Shown here: piece after piece, positions 43,990 through 56,757 of the stretch | Layout: every line of letters begins with the position of its first letter | Position numbering within the stretch: position 1 is the stretch's first letter | Assembly (NCBI GenBank): GCA_032164245.1 | Contig: JAVMKO010000001.1 | Location: forward strand, 284,525,041-284,589,040 | Direction of reading: 5' to 3' | DNA from: Sternotherus odoratus | Taxonomy: Eukaryota; Chordata; Testudines; Kinosternidae | DNA: 64,000 bases | Made by a program: the position numbers and the translations under genes | The notes under the pieces: generated by a model | The model's input: only the letters and a program-made list of their open reading frames with translations | Database searches by the model: none | Told to the model about the DNA's origin: nothing

Positions 43990-45896
43990 TAGTTATTCTG
44001 GATATCTACAGTGAAACCGCGGGTAAAACTGGTCCTGCACTTTAAAAAATGCTGTACCTAGTGAGTTAATTTGTAAGAGACACCTCACATGAGTGGGAAC
44101 TTTTCCAGCTGAAACTACCCTTTGTCACTTCTTTTTAGAACTGCTCTTAAATAGGTGATTTAATGTAGAAAAATGTGATACGTTGGAAGGAGGACATGTT
44201 AATTATGACCCTAGTGCAGGTTCCTCTCACTTGTACAGCGCAAGAAAAGAATTCAGTATTTAATAGGCCCTATTTTAAAGCTTCTAGAACATTTTTCTTT
44301 CCCTTACGAAAATTAAAAGGGACACTGTAGGTAGCTTAGATCAAAAAGATTTTGACTTTTATAAAACCTACTAGCAGAAATATAGTTGTGAATATAATTT
44401 TTTTAAAATGACTGGTTTTAGGTGTTTTTTTTTTTTTACATTTGAACATTCCTGCAGCACTGCAAAAATTGCTGGAAACTGGGAAAATCATTATTCAAAC
44501 TGAGAAAGATGCTAAAAATTGAAAAAACAAAACAGTGTCATGTGGAAAGATCTTGGGCTTTAATTTCTACCCCCCCTTAGAATAGCTCAAAGCTTGGTGT
44601 GTGCCTGAGTATCCACTTGGAATGTGGGAGACTTGCTCTGTAGGAGTCTTACTGGAAAAAGTCCCGACCAACTGCTGAGTACCCTTTGTTGCCTCACAGT
44701 ACTGTATATTCGTCTGACTATTTTTCCTACCTTTTAACCATTCGAAAGCTGTATTTGAAAGCTTTTAAGCAGATTCCACTAATAAACACTTGTAAACACT
44801 TTTTTTTGGTTATGCCTTTTCAGTGCCTGGTATGTGAAGTGTATGGGTGGAGTTGTATGTCACTGCAAGAAAACTTGTCTCTTCAGTCTGAGGCACCTGG
44901 CTGGCATGAGTCAATCACTCTCTCCACTTGTCAGAGAACTGGGCAGACTAACGTCAGTGTCACTTCCTGGACAATTAGTAATACTCATTATCAAGTAAAC
45001 GGTGTTAGGCTTCCCTGAAAGCAAGATCTCTCAACAGCTGACTGACAAACTAGTTCTGATCTCATTTTTACACACACAAGGGTGATTCCACTGAACTCAG
45101 TAGAGACAACTAGTGTAAAAGTGGCATAAGCGAAATCAGAATCTGGCTCGGACTCCAAACATTGTATTACTAGAATTGTTTGGTGTTAGCCTGTCATCCA
45201 TCCTGTTAACTGTTGGCACTGTTAAAATAAGCGACACTGTTCCCCCTATAAAATTGATAATGCTTGAAAAAAATAGTGTGAAGTGAATTTATAAAGGGAA
45301 AGTTGCAAAAATCCATTCATTTAAAGATTATATATGACGTGCCCAAAGGAGTAAGGAGAAGGTGCACATTCTAGGTGAACATTTCTTGAAAAACTGGGAG
45401 CCACAATGTAGAACTTTAAGTTCCACATTCAGTTTATGACATGTTAATAGTAGATCCCTGCTGGAGCCTTTGAGCCAGTTTTATAAGACCACTAAGTAGC
45501 TCTTTTAATATGTGGCTTATTTGGCAATGTTTCATTTTCTATCTTGTTATGATACCCTATGGGAGATAAAATAGAAAATGTTATAAACAGACGATAAAAC
45601 CTTTATTTGATTAATAAAGCCACTTATCCAATTTTTCCCTAACACAGCTCTAATGAAATGCCATAAGTGACTTGATACTAGCAGAGTAATGCAAATTCAG
45701 ATGGTCTCTTTCCATTGCTCAAAATTTGATAATAGTTTGAAAACTTTGGGGTAGCCAGGTGAGAGAGGAATGTTTTTTCGATCACAAACCTTGTTATACT
45801 AAATAAAGAGCAGCAGGGTCTTATAAAGGGGAGAAGGCAAATGCCACATTTATTGTAAGTACATAAATGACAAGACAATCAATCACTATTTCTTTC

Positions 45897-45898
<2 letters not shown>
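43990..45898. other. No gene recognised
   Basis: AT-rich. The 110-codon frame at 44686-45018 has no domain or signal I can recognise and no splice context. Confidence 0.5.

Positions 45899-45978
<80 letters not shown>
45899..45978. repeat. (AC)40 microsatellite
   Basis: Uninterrupted 80-bp AC dinucleotide run, long enough to be highly polymorphic. Confidence 0.99.
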
Positions 45979-45980
<2 letters not shown>

Positions 45981-47640
45981 CTTCCTTCCAATTGTTATAG
46001 TTACCAGCTTAAACATTGCTTGTGACAAGCTACTGGCCAGGTAGCCTGTCCACAAGGGTGAAGGGGTGGAGTCTCATCCATCTTTCAGATGGATGCCCCT
46101 GGAGCATAGATGGTCACAGAACCAGACTCAGTTTCTCACTTGTCTGAGTTGGATTTTTATAGGAGTCTGTCCCCATTTAGATCTATGGAAATCACTTTGT
46201 CATGCTATTGCAACACTCGAAGTAATAATCAATCAGCAGATGTATTTTCATTACGACTGTGGGGTACATTCTTTATCTTCTTTCTTCATACTTCAGCTTC
46301 ATCATCTAGCGATGGCTGCGCAGATGTAGGCCCACTTTTCAGGGTCATTCAGTTAACTGTGTATTCTTCAGCCTAGCAATGTTGAAACAGAAGTTTGGCC
46401 CGTTCTGGTAACTTTGTTTTATTATTTAAACTATACATACATTCACATTTATTCTTCTATTCTTTCTCACATATCTACTTTCAGGGCATAGCAGATCACA
46501 ATAATCTGTTTGGCCCATTTATCACACAAATACAGAAACAAACAGCAAAGCATAACAGTGATCGTAGTTTTCACATACAGTTGTTTTACAAATTCACTTA
46601 CTTATCTTTTTCTGAAAACAGACTTTCTGTTTTAGGCTGGCTGGTACAATTAGTTTAGCTTGGCCTTGCAAGTTACAACGCAGGCTCATTTTAGTTGTCA
46701 CTGATTCTGATGTTTTCACTCTGAGCTAGAGAAACAGTATTCACTGTTTTTCTTATATTTCATCTAGCTTTTATACAACAACCTGCTGATTCTATCATAA
46801 ACCTGTTGACCGTATGTCCACTTTGGACTTCTCAATGTTAAGAATGACCTCTAAACAAACTGGCTTTGCTTTTAATTTTGGAGTGGCATGTTTTCTGTTC
46901 TGTTTAGCCTGTAAGTGGTTATACAATTCACTGATGTGTGGTGTTGCTTTTCCATAGAAGGGGAAATTCTTTATGGTTACATTGTTATACTTGCTCATGC
47001 TCCAAATCTTTGACTAGCTTTCTCCAAACTCCCTAGCCTGATTTTAAAAAGGGAAAGCAGACTTCCCATTTTCCAGGGCAGGTTGAGTGAACACCCTGCT
47101 CCTGGCCCCAAAGAGGATTAGCACAAAGTTCATGTCCCAATTACGGCCTTTTTTGAGTGATGGACTGCAGCCCTTTCCACAGGTGTGAATTTCACCCAAT
47201 ACGAACTGCGACACATCCTTTTTAATGAAACATTGTCAAATTGCAGAGAGTTAAAGCCAGCACCTTTTTTCTGCACTATCATTAAAGAACAGTGTGAAAA
47301 TTCAGATATAGAATCAAAAATCTGATATAGCGTAAGAGAGAGAGAGCAGACCCACTTATTAAATCTAGATTTGAAACTAGGCTCCCCCAAAGTCTTGGGG
47401 AGAGTTGAATCTGGGGGGGTTGATTTGCTTCTATTTCTAACCTTTCTTTTCTTTCAGAATATGAGCCTGTAGCTCAGGGTGTATTTTGGGGTCAATGAAG
47501 CTTACATAGTTGATTGTGTACTTGGATGTGTACTGATGGAGGCACCATTAACTACATTCTTGCGGGAAGAAAGTAAGGAAGTTACACCTTGCTGAGTGGA
47601 TGGCGGAATCCAGAAGAACCTAGACCTGGATAGTGGGTGC
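45979..47640. other. No gene recognised
   Basis: The overlapping frames at 46066-46376 and 46395-46658 have no motif. No repeat boundary called. Confidence 0.5.
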
Positions 47641-48274
47641 TATAAATATTGATGATGATGGTGGAGATCCAAGTGCAGCTGGTTGGGGATCAGTAGCGTG
47701 GGGATCCAGGTGCAGGTGGCTCCTTGGGGTGGTCCAGGTGCAGAGGGAGTGGGGCTCATGGGGGGGATTCTGGGTGCTGGGGGGGGTGAAGTTCAGCAGG
47801 AGTGTCTCAGTATGAGGGGGTCTGAATGCATGGAGGTTGGGTGGATGGGAGAGCAGCTCCCTGTACATGGGAGATCCCTCCCCCTGAAGCTGAGGAGCTA
47901 TGGGTGCATGAAGCACGGGGGGAGAGGGAGTTAGTTTCTTACAGCTGGGGGAGAAATCTGGGGGTGGGTCTGACATGGCCCTGGATGCTGTGCAGGGGAA
48001 GAGGTAAGTCCGATCCTCCCCATCCCAGTTAGGCCTAACAGCTGAGCCTGGTGCAGGGTAGGAGCCACCAGTCCTGCCCCCTGCCCCACAGTGATTTACC
48101 TCTCTGCCAGCTACTCTGGGCACCCAAAACATACTGCGGGGAGGATTGCATGACTGCTCTTACGGTTTCTCTTTGCTTCCTCATCAGAAAGTCATTTTTC
48201 TTCAGGGAAGCAAAGAAACTTGCAGGGGGCATAAACTCTGTTCATCGCAGTGGCATCATATTCCCTCTGGAGTA
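47641..48274. mobile_element. Partial GC-rich transposon with TGGAGTA end
   Basis: The right end AAAGTCATTTTTCTTCAGGG ... CATATTCCCTCTGGAGTA resembles the terminus of the TA-flanked element at 58842-59680. The left terminus was not found. Frames on both strands (for example 47620-48132) are compositional. Confidence 0.5.
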
Positions 48275-48299
48275 ATTATATGGAGGGGATGATATGATG

Positions 48300-48640
48300 A
48301 GATTGATTATATTGGTGTGTTGCCTATCTGTGACTGCAAGTAGCAAATATCTCCAGTGGCTGTAGATGGAACACTAGATGGGGAGGGCTTCGAGTTACTA
48401 CAGTGAATTATTTCCCAGCTGTGTGTTTGGTGGGTCTCGCCCACATGCTCAGGCTTTAAACTAGAATAAATGGTGAAGTCTTTAAATCATGATTTGGGTG
48501 CTTCAGGAATTCAGCCAGAGGTTAGGAAACTATTACAGGAGTCAGTGGATGAGGTTCTGTGGCCTGCGATGTGTATGAGGTCAGACTAGATGATCATTAT
48601 GGTCCCTTCTGGCGTTAAATGTCTGAGTCTATATGCTGTT
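48300..48640 (+). mobile_element. CR1 LINE 3' end
   Basis: Sense CR1 with GGTGGGTCTCGCCCACATGC and GGTCAGACTAGATGATCATT, ending near GTCTGAGTCTATATG. This is the subfamily whose tail repeats GTCTATGA. Confidence 0.85.
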
Positions 48641-49809
48641 GAGGGCTTTACAGTGAACAATTGATATCAGGGTTAACATTCAAATTAGATCAAACTTAGC
48701 ACACAGTGAAGTAAATGAAGAGAAGCTTCTTCACACAGCTTTTGACAGCTTTAGTGCAGATGAACTAAATTAAATCCTTACTTTAGTTTACTAACATAGG
48801 CATTAACGCACTGGATCATCATTTCAGTCAGAAGTGACCTTTTTCAAGATTGCTTAAACCCTGCCCCTTCAATGCTTAAACAATCTTCGGGAAAAAATGG
48901 CCCTTGTCTGAATTGTTGATCCCTTTGTAGGAATGTCTGCATATGCAAGAAGTAAAATTAAAGTAAGAATTTAACTGATTAGTCCTGGAAGGTATTTTGC
49001 ACATAACATGAACTGTGCTGAATGAATGAAAACTCCTTTTTGTAGAATTTTTTTTGGAAGAAATGTATTTTTGCTGAAATACAAACCCTGCAAACCCTCA
49101 GCCAAAGGTAACATTTTTACGGGCAAGTTCTCAAATCTTGAAAATTTTAAGCTTGAGTACTGACTTACGGAACTATTGGCATAGATTTATGCAGCTATAC
49201 ATAGGGCCCTATGAAATCCGTGTTAACAAGAACACAGATGGAATTGCAGAATCAAAAGAACACAGAATCCAGCTCTACACAAAAAAAAAAAGATGTCTCC
49301 CTGGCTGCGGCCCTGGAGCCAGCGGAGATGAATTTTTTTTTAAATCAGGGTAAAACAAAATCCTTACTAATAAAAGGGATTTTGTAGGTACCTATAAACA
49401 GTAATATTAACTGCTGCTGCAATACTTGTCATAATGCAAAATATCAGTGATATCAATGATGCAATAAAGTTTCTAATTCTAGTCCTAATTAGATCATTTC
49501 AAGTGGTGCAATCTTCCCCTTAGTAATTCTTCTAGTCCTCTTAATTTTATATCACATGCCCTCCATATAATTTTAGCACTTGCTGAATTTCACTGCTTAG
49601 TTCTTTGGGAGATAAGGTATGTGTGCTAAACAACCTACAGAGCAAATACATTTAATATAATTAAGATACAACTTGCCCCATCACAGCATTATTGCATGCA
49701 AAGCATATTTCAATTCTGTCACTAACAGAAATACATACTCCGTTACATTTATTACTCTTCAGTATTTAAATTATTATTGTGAATTTTTAAGAAATATACT
49801 TTTATTTGC
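48641..49809. other. No gene recognised; possible small repeat at 49203
   Basis: GGGCCCTATGAAATCCGTG near 49205 looks like one end of a reptile DNA transposon, but no second end was found. Confidence 0.4.
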
Positions 49810-50140
49810 AGTCTGAATTTATCTAGCTTCAACGTCAAGCCATTGGATCATGTTATACCTTTCTCTGCTAGATTGAGGAGTCCATTATTAAATATATGTT
49901 CCTCATGGAGGTACTTCTAGACTGCAATCAAGTCACTCCTTAACCTTCTCTTGGCTAAGCTAAATAGCTAAACTCAATCCTTGTCATTATAAGGCATATT
50001 TTCTAGCCTTTTAATCATTCTTGTGGCTCTTCTCTGAGCCCTCTCCAATTTATCAACATCCTACTTAATCTGTGGACTAATGACCTGGACATGGTATTCC
50101 AGAAGTGGCTACATGAGAGCCAAATACAGAGGGAAAAATA
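49810..50140 (-). mobile_element. Old CR1 LINE fragment
   Basis: Antisense CR1 with GTGGCTCTTCTCTGAGCCC, TCTCCAATTTATCAACATCC and GACATGGTATTCCAGAAGTG, matching the RT end and 3' region. It abuts the integrase fossil. Confidence 0.8.
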
Positions 50141-50149
50141 ACTATTTGA

Positions 50150-50545
50150 GAGCAATTCTTTGGCTATATGTACTCTGCATTCAGCTAATCCATTGGCTTT
50201 AGGATGTCTGGGACTACTTGTTTTACGTGGAAAGTTGTACATTTTAGCAAAGTCCAGGATTTCCCTGTTCTTGAACTGTGATCTGTTGTCCACTGTTACT
50301 GTTCTTGGAATCCCGTGATGTACAAATACAGATTGTGTATGATATCTTCAAGTGTGACGACTTTTTGGAAAGTGGTAAAGTAGTCATTAAAACCAGGTGA
50401 TAATATCTTCCTAAGTGAAACATGTCAATTCCAACTTTGCCCCATGGAATTGCAAGTTCATGAGTTACCATTGGTTCTGTCAGCTGAGAATCTCTATTTT
50501 GGATACATTCCACACCAGCTCACTATTTCTTCAATGTTACTATCC
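50150..50545 (-). pseudogene. Fossil Ty3/gypsy-type integrase core
   Basis: Two minus-strand pieces in different frames give a retroelement integrase catalytic core. The first has EPMVTHELAIPWGKVGIDMF, whose aspartate fits the first catalytic position. The second has DNRSQFKNREILDFAKMYNF then TSSPRHPKANGLAE, matching the second aspartate region and the HPxxNGxxE box. At least one frameshift separates them. No RT, LTR or other domain lies nearby. It belongs to a gypsy lineage different from the intact element (NGLAE against DGLVE). Confidence 0.8.
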
Positions 50546-50560
50546 ATCTGTGACTAAAAA

Positions 50561-52019
50561 CCTCTTTTCTAGCTCTCCTTTTTGATTTGACTATTCCCAG
50601 GTCATTATACATTATCTAAACCAGTTTTATTTCTATTTAATTTCCCGTAAATTACATAGCTGTGGAACCAGTTCCCACCTAGCAATGACAAATTTGCATT
50701 GCAGAGGGTGAGGAAACGCTGTATAAATTAGGATTTGGTGCAGTAAGTTTTAGCCTGTTAGCTTCCACTGTAAAATCTCTAAAAGAAGGCTGCGGTCTGA
50801 TTTTTCAAATGCAAGGAAACTTTAAACCAAAATTTCAGTTTTTTCATGATCCTCAAAATGATTATAGCTGAAATATTGTGCATTTGTTCCTCTGATATCA
50901 ATCATGTGCACACACAACTGTCCAGTGCCCTGTGCATATGATATGAAGTTCATGTCACTGAGAATAAAAATCAGTGAGCCAAATTGTGCCCTTGGTTCCC
51001 ATTGGACTCAGCGGCAGCTGTGCACACTCATCTAAGGACAATGTTTGGGCCATTGGCCATGTTTTTGTTAATTGAACTCTAGTTGCAGTAATTCTGTAAA
51101 TCCAGGAACATATTTTAGAGTTAATTAACCCCATCCATTAAAAAAAATAATTTGCCCTTAAACCCAGTGGATTTACTCATCATGGCTTGGCCACAGAAAG
51201 GGGGAGGGGGAAAAGAACTGACACTAGACTGGAGTTTCCATTGTCTAATTAATATATCTGCAGAAAAATGTATTGCCTTGGTAAATTCTTTATATTTCCT
51301 TCTCCCACCATAAGAAATCCATGGTGGTGTGAAAATGCATAGCTGAGACTCCCAGCGTGACATGCCAATGGTAAACCATCCTAATTATCTCTAGGGGATG
51401 ATGCATGCTGATTACTTGTGTGCAGCAATTATGTAAAATAACAGAGTAGTTAATCTGCCTTCACTTAGTCACTAAATTCTGCAATAATTCAGGTATGATA
51501 AAGTAGGGGAAAAGTCCTCCATTTTTTTAGTAAAATCAAATCTACAACATTGCCTGCCTTTAATAAGAGATTATTCACCTAAAAGGAGTTTGCTGTTCCT
51601 TATTTCACTTAACTTTTGAATTCATAGGTGAACAGCTCTATTCTTCCCAAGTACCTATCACTGTGACATCTAATGCCTTCTAGTAAATGCCTTAGACAAT
51701 GTGACTAGCATCCATCTGTATTTCTTTCCTTCTTCCTGCTACTGGGGGAAACCTGCAGATGGCTTTTTTATATCTTTATTTCTGTTTGTTGTGCTATATG
51801 TTTATATTTGCGAGGGCAAAGTAGGAAGTGTGGAAAAATTTGAAGTAGATGTTAAATTCTGCAGGACTTAGTTAAACAGGCTTTCCTCCCTCACCCCTCC
51901 CCTCCAAAGTTATGTCTGCTGTGTAAACTGGTGTGTGGTAGACTAATCCATTATGCCAAAAGAACAGTGTTCTTGACCATAGATGTTAGCTCACAGGTTT
52001 AGGTGACCTTTTTAGTATC
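50561..52019. other. No gene recognised
   Basis: AT-rich. Short frames only. Confidence 0.5.
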
Positions 52020-52222
52020 TCAGGCCCAGGCCATTAAGCATCTTGGATATAAGCACTGAAACGTTCAACTTCAGATGTTACTCTACTGGGAGCCAGTGTA
52101 GTTTAGTGGAAGGTAACTATGATGTGCATGTAACTTGTGTTACTTGGTATTCCCACAGCTGCATGTAGTATGGGATGCTTTCTGATGGTTTCAAGACCAA
52201 ATAGACTGTTGCTATATGCACT
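52020..52222 (+). repeat. Possible old LINE fragment
   Basis: CATCTTGGATATAAGCACTG and TACTGGGAGCCAGTGTAGT resemble blocks of the ancient amniote repeat represented at 53868. Confidence 0.4.
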
Positions 52223-52225
52223 AAG

Positions 52226-52495
52226 GGCTGGTCTTCACTACCCACCAGATCGGCGGGTAGCGATCGATCTTGTGAAGACGCGAGAAATCGATCACCCGCG
52301 GCTCCCCCGTCGACTCAGGAACTCCAGCTTGCTGGGAAGCGCAAGCTGGAGTCGACGGGGGAGCGCGCCGCCGACTGCCGCTGCCGTGAGGACAGCAGGT
52401 AAGTCGGCTGCAGATACGCAAACTTCAGCTACGTGATTCATGTAGCTGAAGTTGCGTATCTGCCGTCGATCCTCCCCAGTAATGAGGACCAGCCC
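52226..52495. mobile_element. PIF/Harbinger-type MITE with TAA target
   Basis: GGGCTGGTCTTCACTACCC and GTAATGAGGACCAGCCC at the ends, TAA at 52223-52225 and 52496-52498. Two internal hairpins stand out: CTCCAGCTTG with CAAGCTGGAG inside a GTCGAC pair, and ACTTCAGCTAC with GTAGCTGAAGT. The 99-codon plus frame is incidental. Best-preserved copy of its family in the window. Confidence 0.9.
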
Positions 52496-52498
52496 TAA

Positions 52499-53867
52499 GA
52501 GAGAAAAAAGCTCTTCTTCCCATTTTAAACAGTGATGTACAGGTAAATAATACAGGGATTCAGGTTTATTTTAAAACTGTAATTTACAATCCCAGTCCTG
52601 CACACCAGATGTGAGATCTGGATCTAAAGCCTAATAAAATCAGTGAATTACAAGACTTTTCGTTGACTTGCGTGGAATTTGGATTGGGTAAGAAGGGCTT
52701 ATGTCTTGTTAACTTGAAAGGGAAATACTATGTCCAATAATAAGTCTCAGACAAACTAACTGAGCCCTGACTTTGACTCAGCCTGTGTTCCTTAGTATTT
52801 CTCTAAAATGGCCTTATCACACTTCTCAACAGTAAGAGAAACCAGCACAATAAAAATAACCTTTTCTTGCAAGTTCAGATGCAAATGCATTTCTAATTAT
52901 GTTGGTGTCATGCAGAGAAAGTCACAGTACTCTAGTCTTCGCTAGCTACAGTAAGCTAGTGATCTATGGTATTTGAAAAATAATTGCTCTAATCTAAATC
53001 GGCAATAGTGGGAAGAAAGTTCCCAGTTAAAGCACAGATTAATACTAAAACTTAATGAAATTATGCTACAGAATAGAAATACTGCATCATTTTGTAATGT
53101 GAAGCCGTGAACGCTACCGGTAGACAAAAAAATGAAATCTCTATCACTGTTACTGAGTAGTGCCGATTTATAATACTGAATCTGTGGTGAAGAAAAATCC
53201 ATAAAAAACATTTTTTGCCAACCCTCAGTGTTCAAAAATCACAAAATGTAGGATATAATCAATTTAAGGTTCTTTTTGTTTGCTGTCTGCTGTTAGCGCA
53301 TGTGGGATTCATGTTTCAAAGCTCTTCTCTGTGACCAGGAGTTGCAGAAATTTACTTTCATTTTTAATGAAAGTTGAGATGCTCAAGTAACAAGCTGAAT
53401 CCAGAAGGTCGGGCTTTAAGTAAAACATCAAATGTAGTGAGACTGGCAGTAAAATCACGAGTATTGGCTCTCCTGTGTGCATGTGCAGCAGCTGAAGTGT
53501 ATTTCTAAATATAGGGTTGAATCATGTATTCCTTTTCAAGCTCCTTGGTTCACCATAGTTCGTCGGCATTTCACCGGAGCAATAGATTTACAGTACATGT
53601 ATTTATTGCTTTGTGGTTTTATTGTAAATTGCCTCTGTTTATACTGTGAAAATTGGCGCATTGACCTCTAGTGGTGAAAAAATATTACTGCTGATTTTTC
53701 CCTCCCCTTCCAAATTGTGTATTCCTGATCCCTACAAATGGCAGCGAGAAGAGGCGGTTTGAGTTTTATGGATTATTAAAAACCTGCCTCAAGATCTGAG
53801 TTTCTGTCCAGTGAAAAAATGTATCCAGGTCTTATTGATTTTGTATTGCCTAGAATGGATAGTCATG
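52499..53867. other. No gene recognised
   Basis: AT-rich. The 97-codon minus frame at 52942-53235 has no motif. Confidence 0.5.
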
Positions 53868-54370
53868 GTAGATTAAGGCCCTATTGTGCTAGGTGCTGTA
53901 CAAACACAAAGCGAAAAGACCGTCCCTGGCCCACAGAGAGTCTTGTCTAAGTATAAGACCAGAGACAACAGATGGCTATGGAGAGATGGAGGAGTACAAG
54001 GAAAGATTGGGGAGTACAAATATATTAGTTAGGCTGATGGGCAGTCGTCTCCGCACACCAGGTCACCTAACCGCTGTCGCACTTCGACTCCTTTTGTAGG
54101 CATCATGGAAAGGAGAATTTTAAGGAGGGTTCTGAAGGAGGAAATGAGGTATATGTGCCAGTGTTCAGAAGGCGCTTCTCCCAAGCATGAGAGGCAGCAT
54201 GGAAGAAAGCACAGTGTTACTTTAAAACAAAAATAACAAGTTGGTGATGGAGCCTGGCATCATGGGCTGATCAGAGGTGCGAGACAAAATCTTGATAGTT
54301 AATGAGAGGCGATAGGCCATGGAGGGGCTTGAAGGTGAGGACAAGTAAATGTCTGGTGGATTGCATGCAG
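53868..54370 (+). repeat. Old amniote repeat, long copy
   Basis: About 500 bp with GTGCTAGGTGCTGTACAAAC, GTAGGCATCATGGAAAGGAG, GGCATCATGGGCTGATCAGA and GATAGGCCATGGAGGGGCTT. Fragments of it occur at 1598, 29315 and 30740. It looks like the 3' part of an ancient LINE. No intact frame. Confidence 0.7.
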
Positions 54371-54747
54371 AGTCAGTTGTGTGAAACACCTCCGTTCGCA
54401 AATAGATTTTATTTTCTGGCAGGTACTTTAGGAACCTTACTAGAAAAAAAATGTTTAGCTCTTATTTACTTTAGAGTTTACCTAAATCTCATTTATACAA
54501 AGGCTGCTCTCTGCAGGTCTGGCAGTGTAAAGGGGTGTTAAATTGGATGTAAAGGCAGACACACGTTAAAATTCCTTTGCACTGTCAGAGTGGAATAAGG
54601 AAAATTAGGCTCAACACAATGAAACTTTTTTGCTTTCACTGTATTTTTTTACTTTTATCCTTCACTCCGTTGGAATTCAGTTTTAATCATGAAGTCAGAT
54701 ATACAAGATTGTTTTCTGGGGACGGTGTATATTTTAAACCAGCTAAA
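54371..54747. other. No feature recognised
   Basis: AT-rich. Confidence 0.5.
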
Positions 54748-55776
54748 TAGGGTTGCCAGGTGTCTGGCTTTTTACCAGAATGCTCAGTCAAAAAGGGCCC
54801 TGGTGGCTCCGGGCAGCACTGCTGAGCAGACTGTGAAAAGTTCAGTCGGTGGCACAGCGGGACAAGCTCTGTAAGTGCAGCTCGGGGCCTACATGTGGTG
54901 CGCCCCCCCCCCCCCCCAAGTGCCAGTTCCACAGCTCCCATTGGCTGGGAACCACAACCAGTGGGAGCTGCGGGGGTGGCCCCTGTGGATGGAGCAGCGC
55001 ATAGAGCTACCTGGCCGTGCCTCCACATAGGAGCCAGAGGGGGGATATGCCGCTGCTTCCAGGAACTGCCTGAGGTAAGTGCCATCTGGAGCTTGGTCTC
55101 TCCCCCATCCCCTCTTCCCCAGCCCTGATCCCCTCTCACCCTATGAACCCCTCGATCCCAGCCCAGAGCACCCTCCTGCACCTCAAAGCCCTCATCTCCA
55201 GCTCTCCCGCGATCCTGTACCTCCAGCCGGAGCCTGCACCCCTTCCCTCATCCCAGCTCTCTGCAGCAGTCCTGATCCCCTCTCACCCTCCTGCACCCCA
55301 AACACCTCATCCCAGACCCACTCCAGAGCCTGCACCCATAGCCAGAGCTCTCACCCCTCCACCCGCACCCCAGCCCAGAGCCCCCTCCCACATCCTAAAC
55401 CCCTAATTTCTGGCCCCACTCCAGAACTTGCACCCCCAGCCCGTATCCTCTCCAACACCTTGTCTCATCCCAGAGTCCTCTCCCATAATCCAAACCCCTC
55501 AGCTCCACCCCCCCAGTCTGGAGCTGCCTCCTGCACCTCAAACCCCTCATATCTGGCCCCACCCTAGGGCTGCATCCCCAGCCAGAGCCCTCACTCCCTC
55601 CTGCACCTCAATCCTGGTGCAAATCCTGAGCCAGCCTGGTGAAAATGAGTGAGTGAGGGCAGGGAGAGCGAGCAAGGGGGCAGGGAAGGGGGATGGAGGG
55701 AGCGGGTGGTGGGGCCTTGGGGGAGGATGGGGCCAAGGGTGTTTTGTTTTGTGCGAGTAGAAAGTTGGCAATCCTA
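54748..55776. mobile_element. hAT non-autonomous element (family B)
   Basis: TAGGGTTGCCAGGTGTCTGG at the left and AAAGTTGGCAATCCTA at the right. The flanks do not repeat clearly, so the insertion is old or one edge is rearranged. The interior is long C-rich repetitive text (CACCCCAGCCCAGAGCC type) giving false frames of up to 164 codons. Confidence 0.8.
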
Positions 55777-56460
55777 CAACAAGGAGATAACAAACCAGCT
55801 TCTCTAATATAATCTAGATGGAAAAACAAAACCAACCCGAAACTTTGAACAATCCCCCCCCCACACACACACCCGAAAGCTTGTGCGCACACACATACAC
55901 TTACTTTCACTAGAAATACTGAGCAGTTTATAACTGTTTTAATGATGGACTTCAAACAATGAAGCTATTTTCACCTTAGGATAAATGAGAACCCATTTTG
56001 AGACCGCAAGGAAGTTTCTGATGGAAAATAAGTGCAGAACAAGTACTATGTGCAATAGTGCAATCTTGGTGTCTTTAAAATTCCACATCCTGCTGGAGGC
56101 TTCCAGCCCTGTAGGGCGATGTCCATTAAATGATACAAAGTTCATGAAAATGAGGCTCTCTTCCATTGGGACAGATGGGATATTAGGGCTTTAAGACTGT
56201 ATATAGAGAATGAACTTGCATCAGCCTCTGTGGAATGTGGAGGACAGGGCCCATATAGAAAATAGTCCATATAGAAGAGATTAATGTGATGCAGCTAGTC
56301 TAAATGGCTCAGAGGTGCAGGAGAAGAGAGGATTTTTTTTCCACTTATTTTTGAGGATGGGATACTATGGTATACTTGAAAGCTGTGGGAAAGCAAACAG
56401 GAAAGCGTACAAGATGAGGACAGTAATGGTGGGTGGGATGTGTATGTGTGAATAAACATA
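55777..56460. other. No feature recognised
   Basis: Short CA-rich stretch at 55858-55900. Nothing else. Confidence 0.5.
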
Positions 56461-56468
56461 TACTAGAA

Positions 56469-56749
56469 CAGGGGTCAGCAACCTTTCAGAAGTGGTGTGC
56501 CGAGTCTTCATTTATTCACTCTCATTTAAGGTTTGTATGCCACACATTTTAACACATTTTAATGTTTTTATACGGTCTCATTCTATAAGTCGTTAATATA
56601 TAACTATTGCATGCAAAGTAAATAAGGTTTTTAAAATGTTTAAGAAGCTTCTTTTAAAATTCAGACCCTCCCAGACCAGTGGCCAGACCCCGGGCAATGG
56701 GAACGCCACTGAAAATCGCGGCACGCATGTCATAGGTTGTCTACCCCTG
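56469..56749. mobile_element. hAT MITE with 8-bp TSD
   Basis: CAGGGGTCAGCAACCTTTC at the left and GGTTGTCTACCCCTG at the right. TACTAGAA (56461-56468) and TACTAGGA (56750-56757) flank it. AT-rich interior, 281 bp. Confidence 0.9.
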
Positions 56750-56757
56750 TACTAGGA

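Noticed and set aside
55079..55567. 162-codon proline/serine-rich frame
   Set aside because: Lies in the C-rich core of a hAT element. Similar frames appear in every copy of the family and on both strands.
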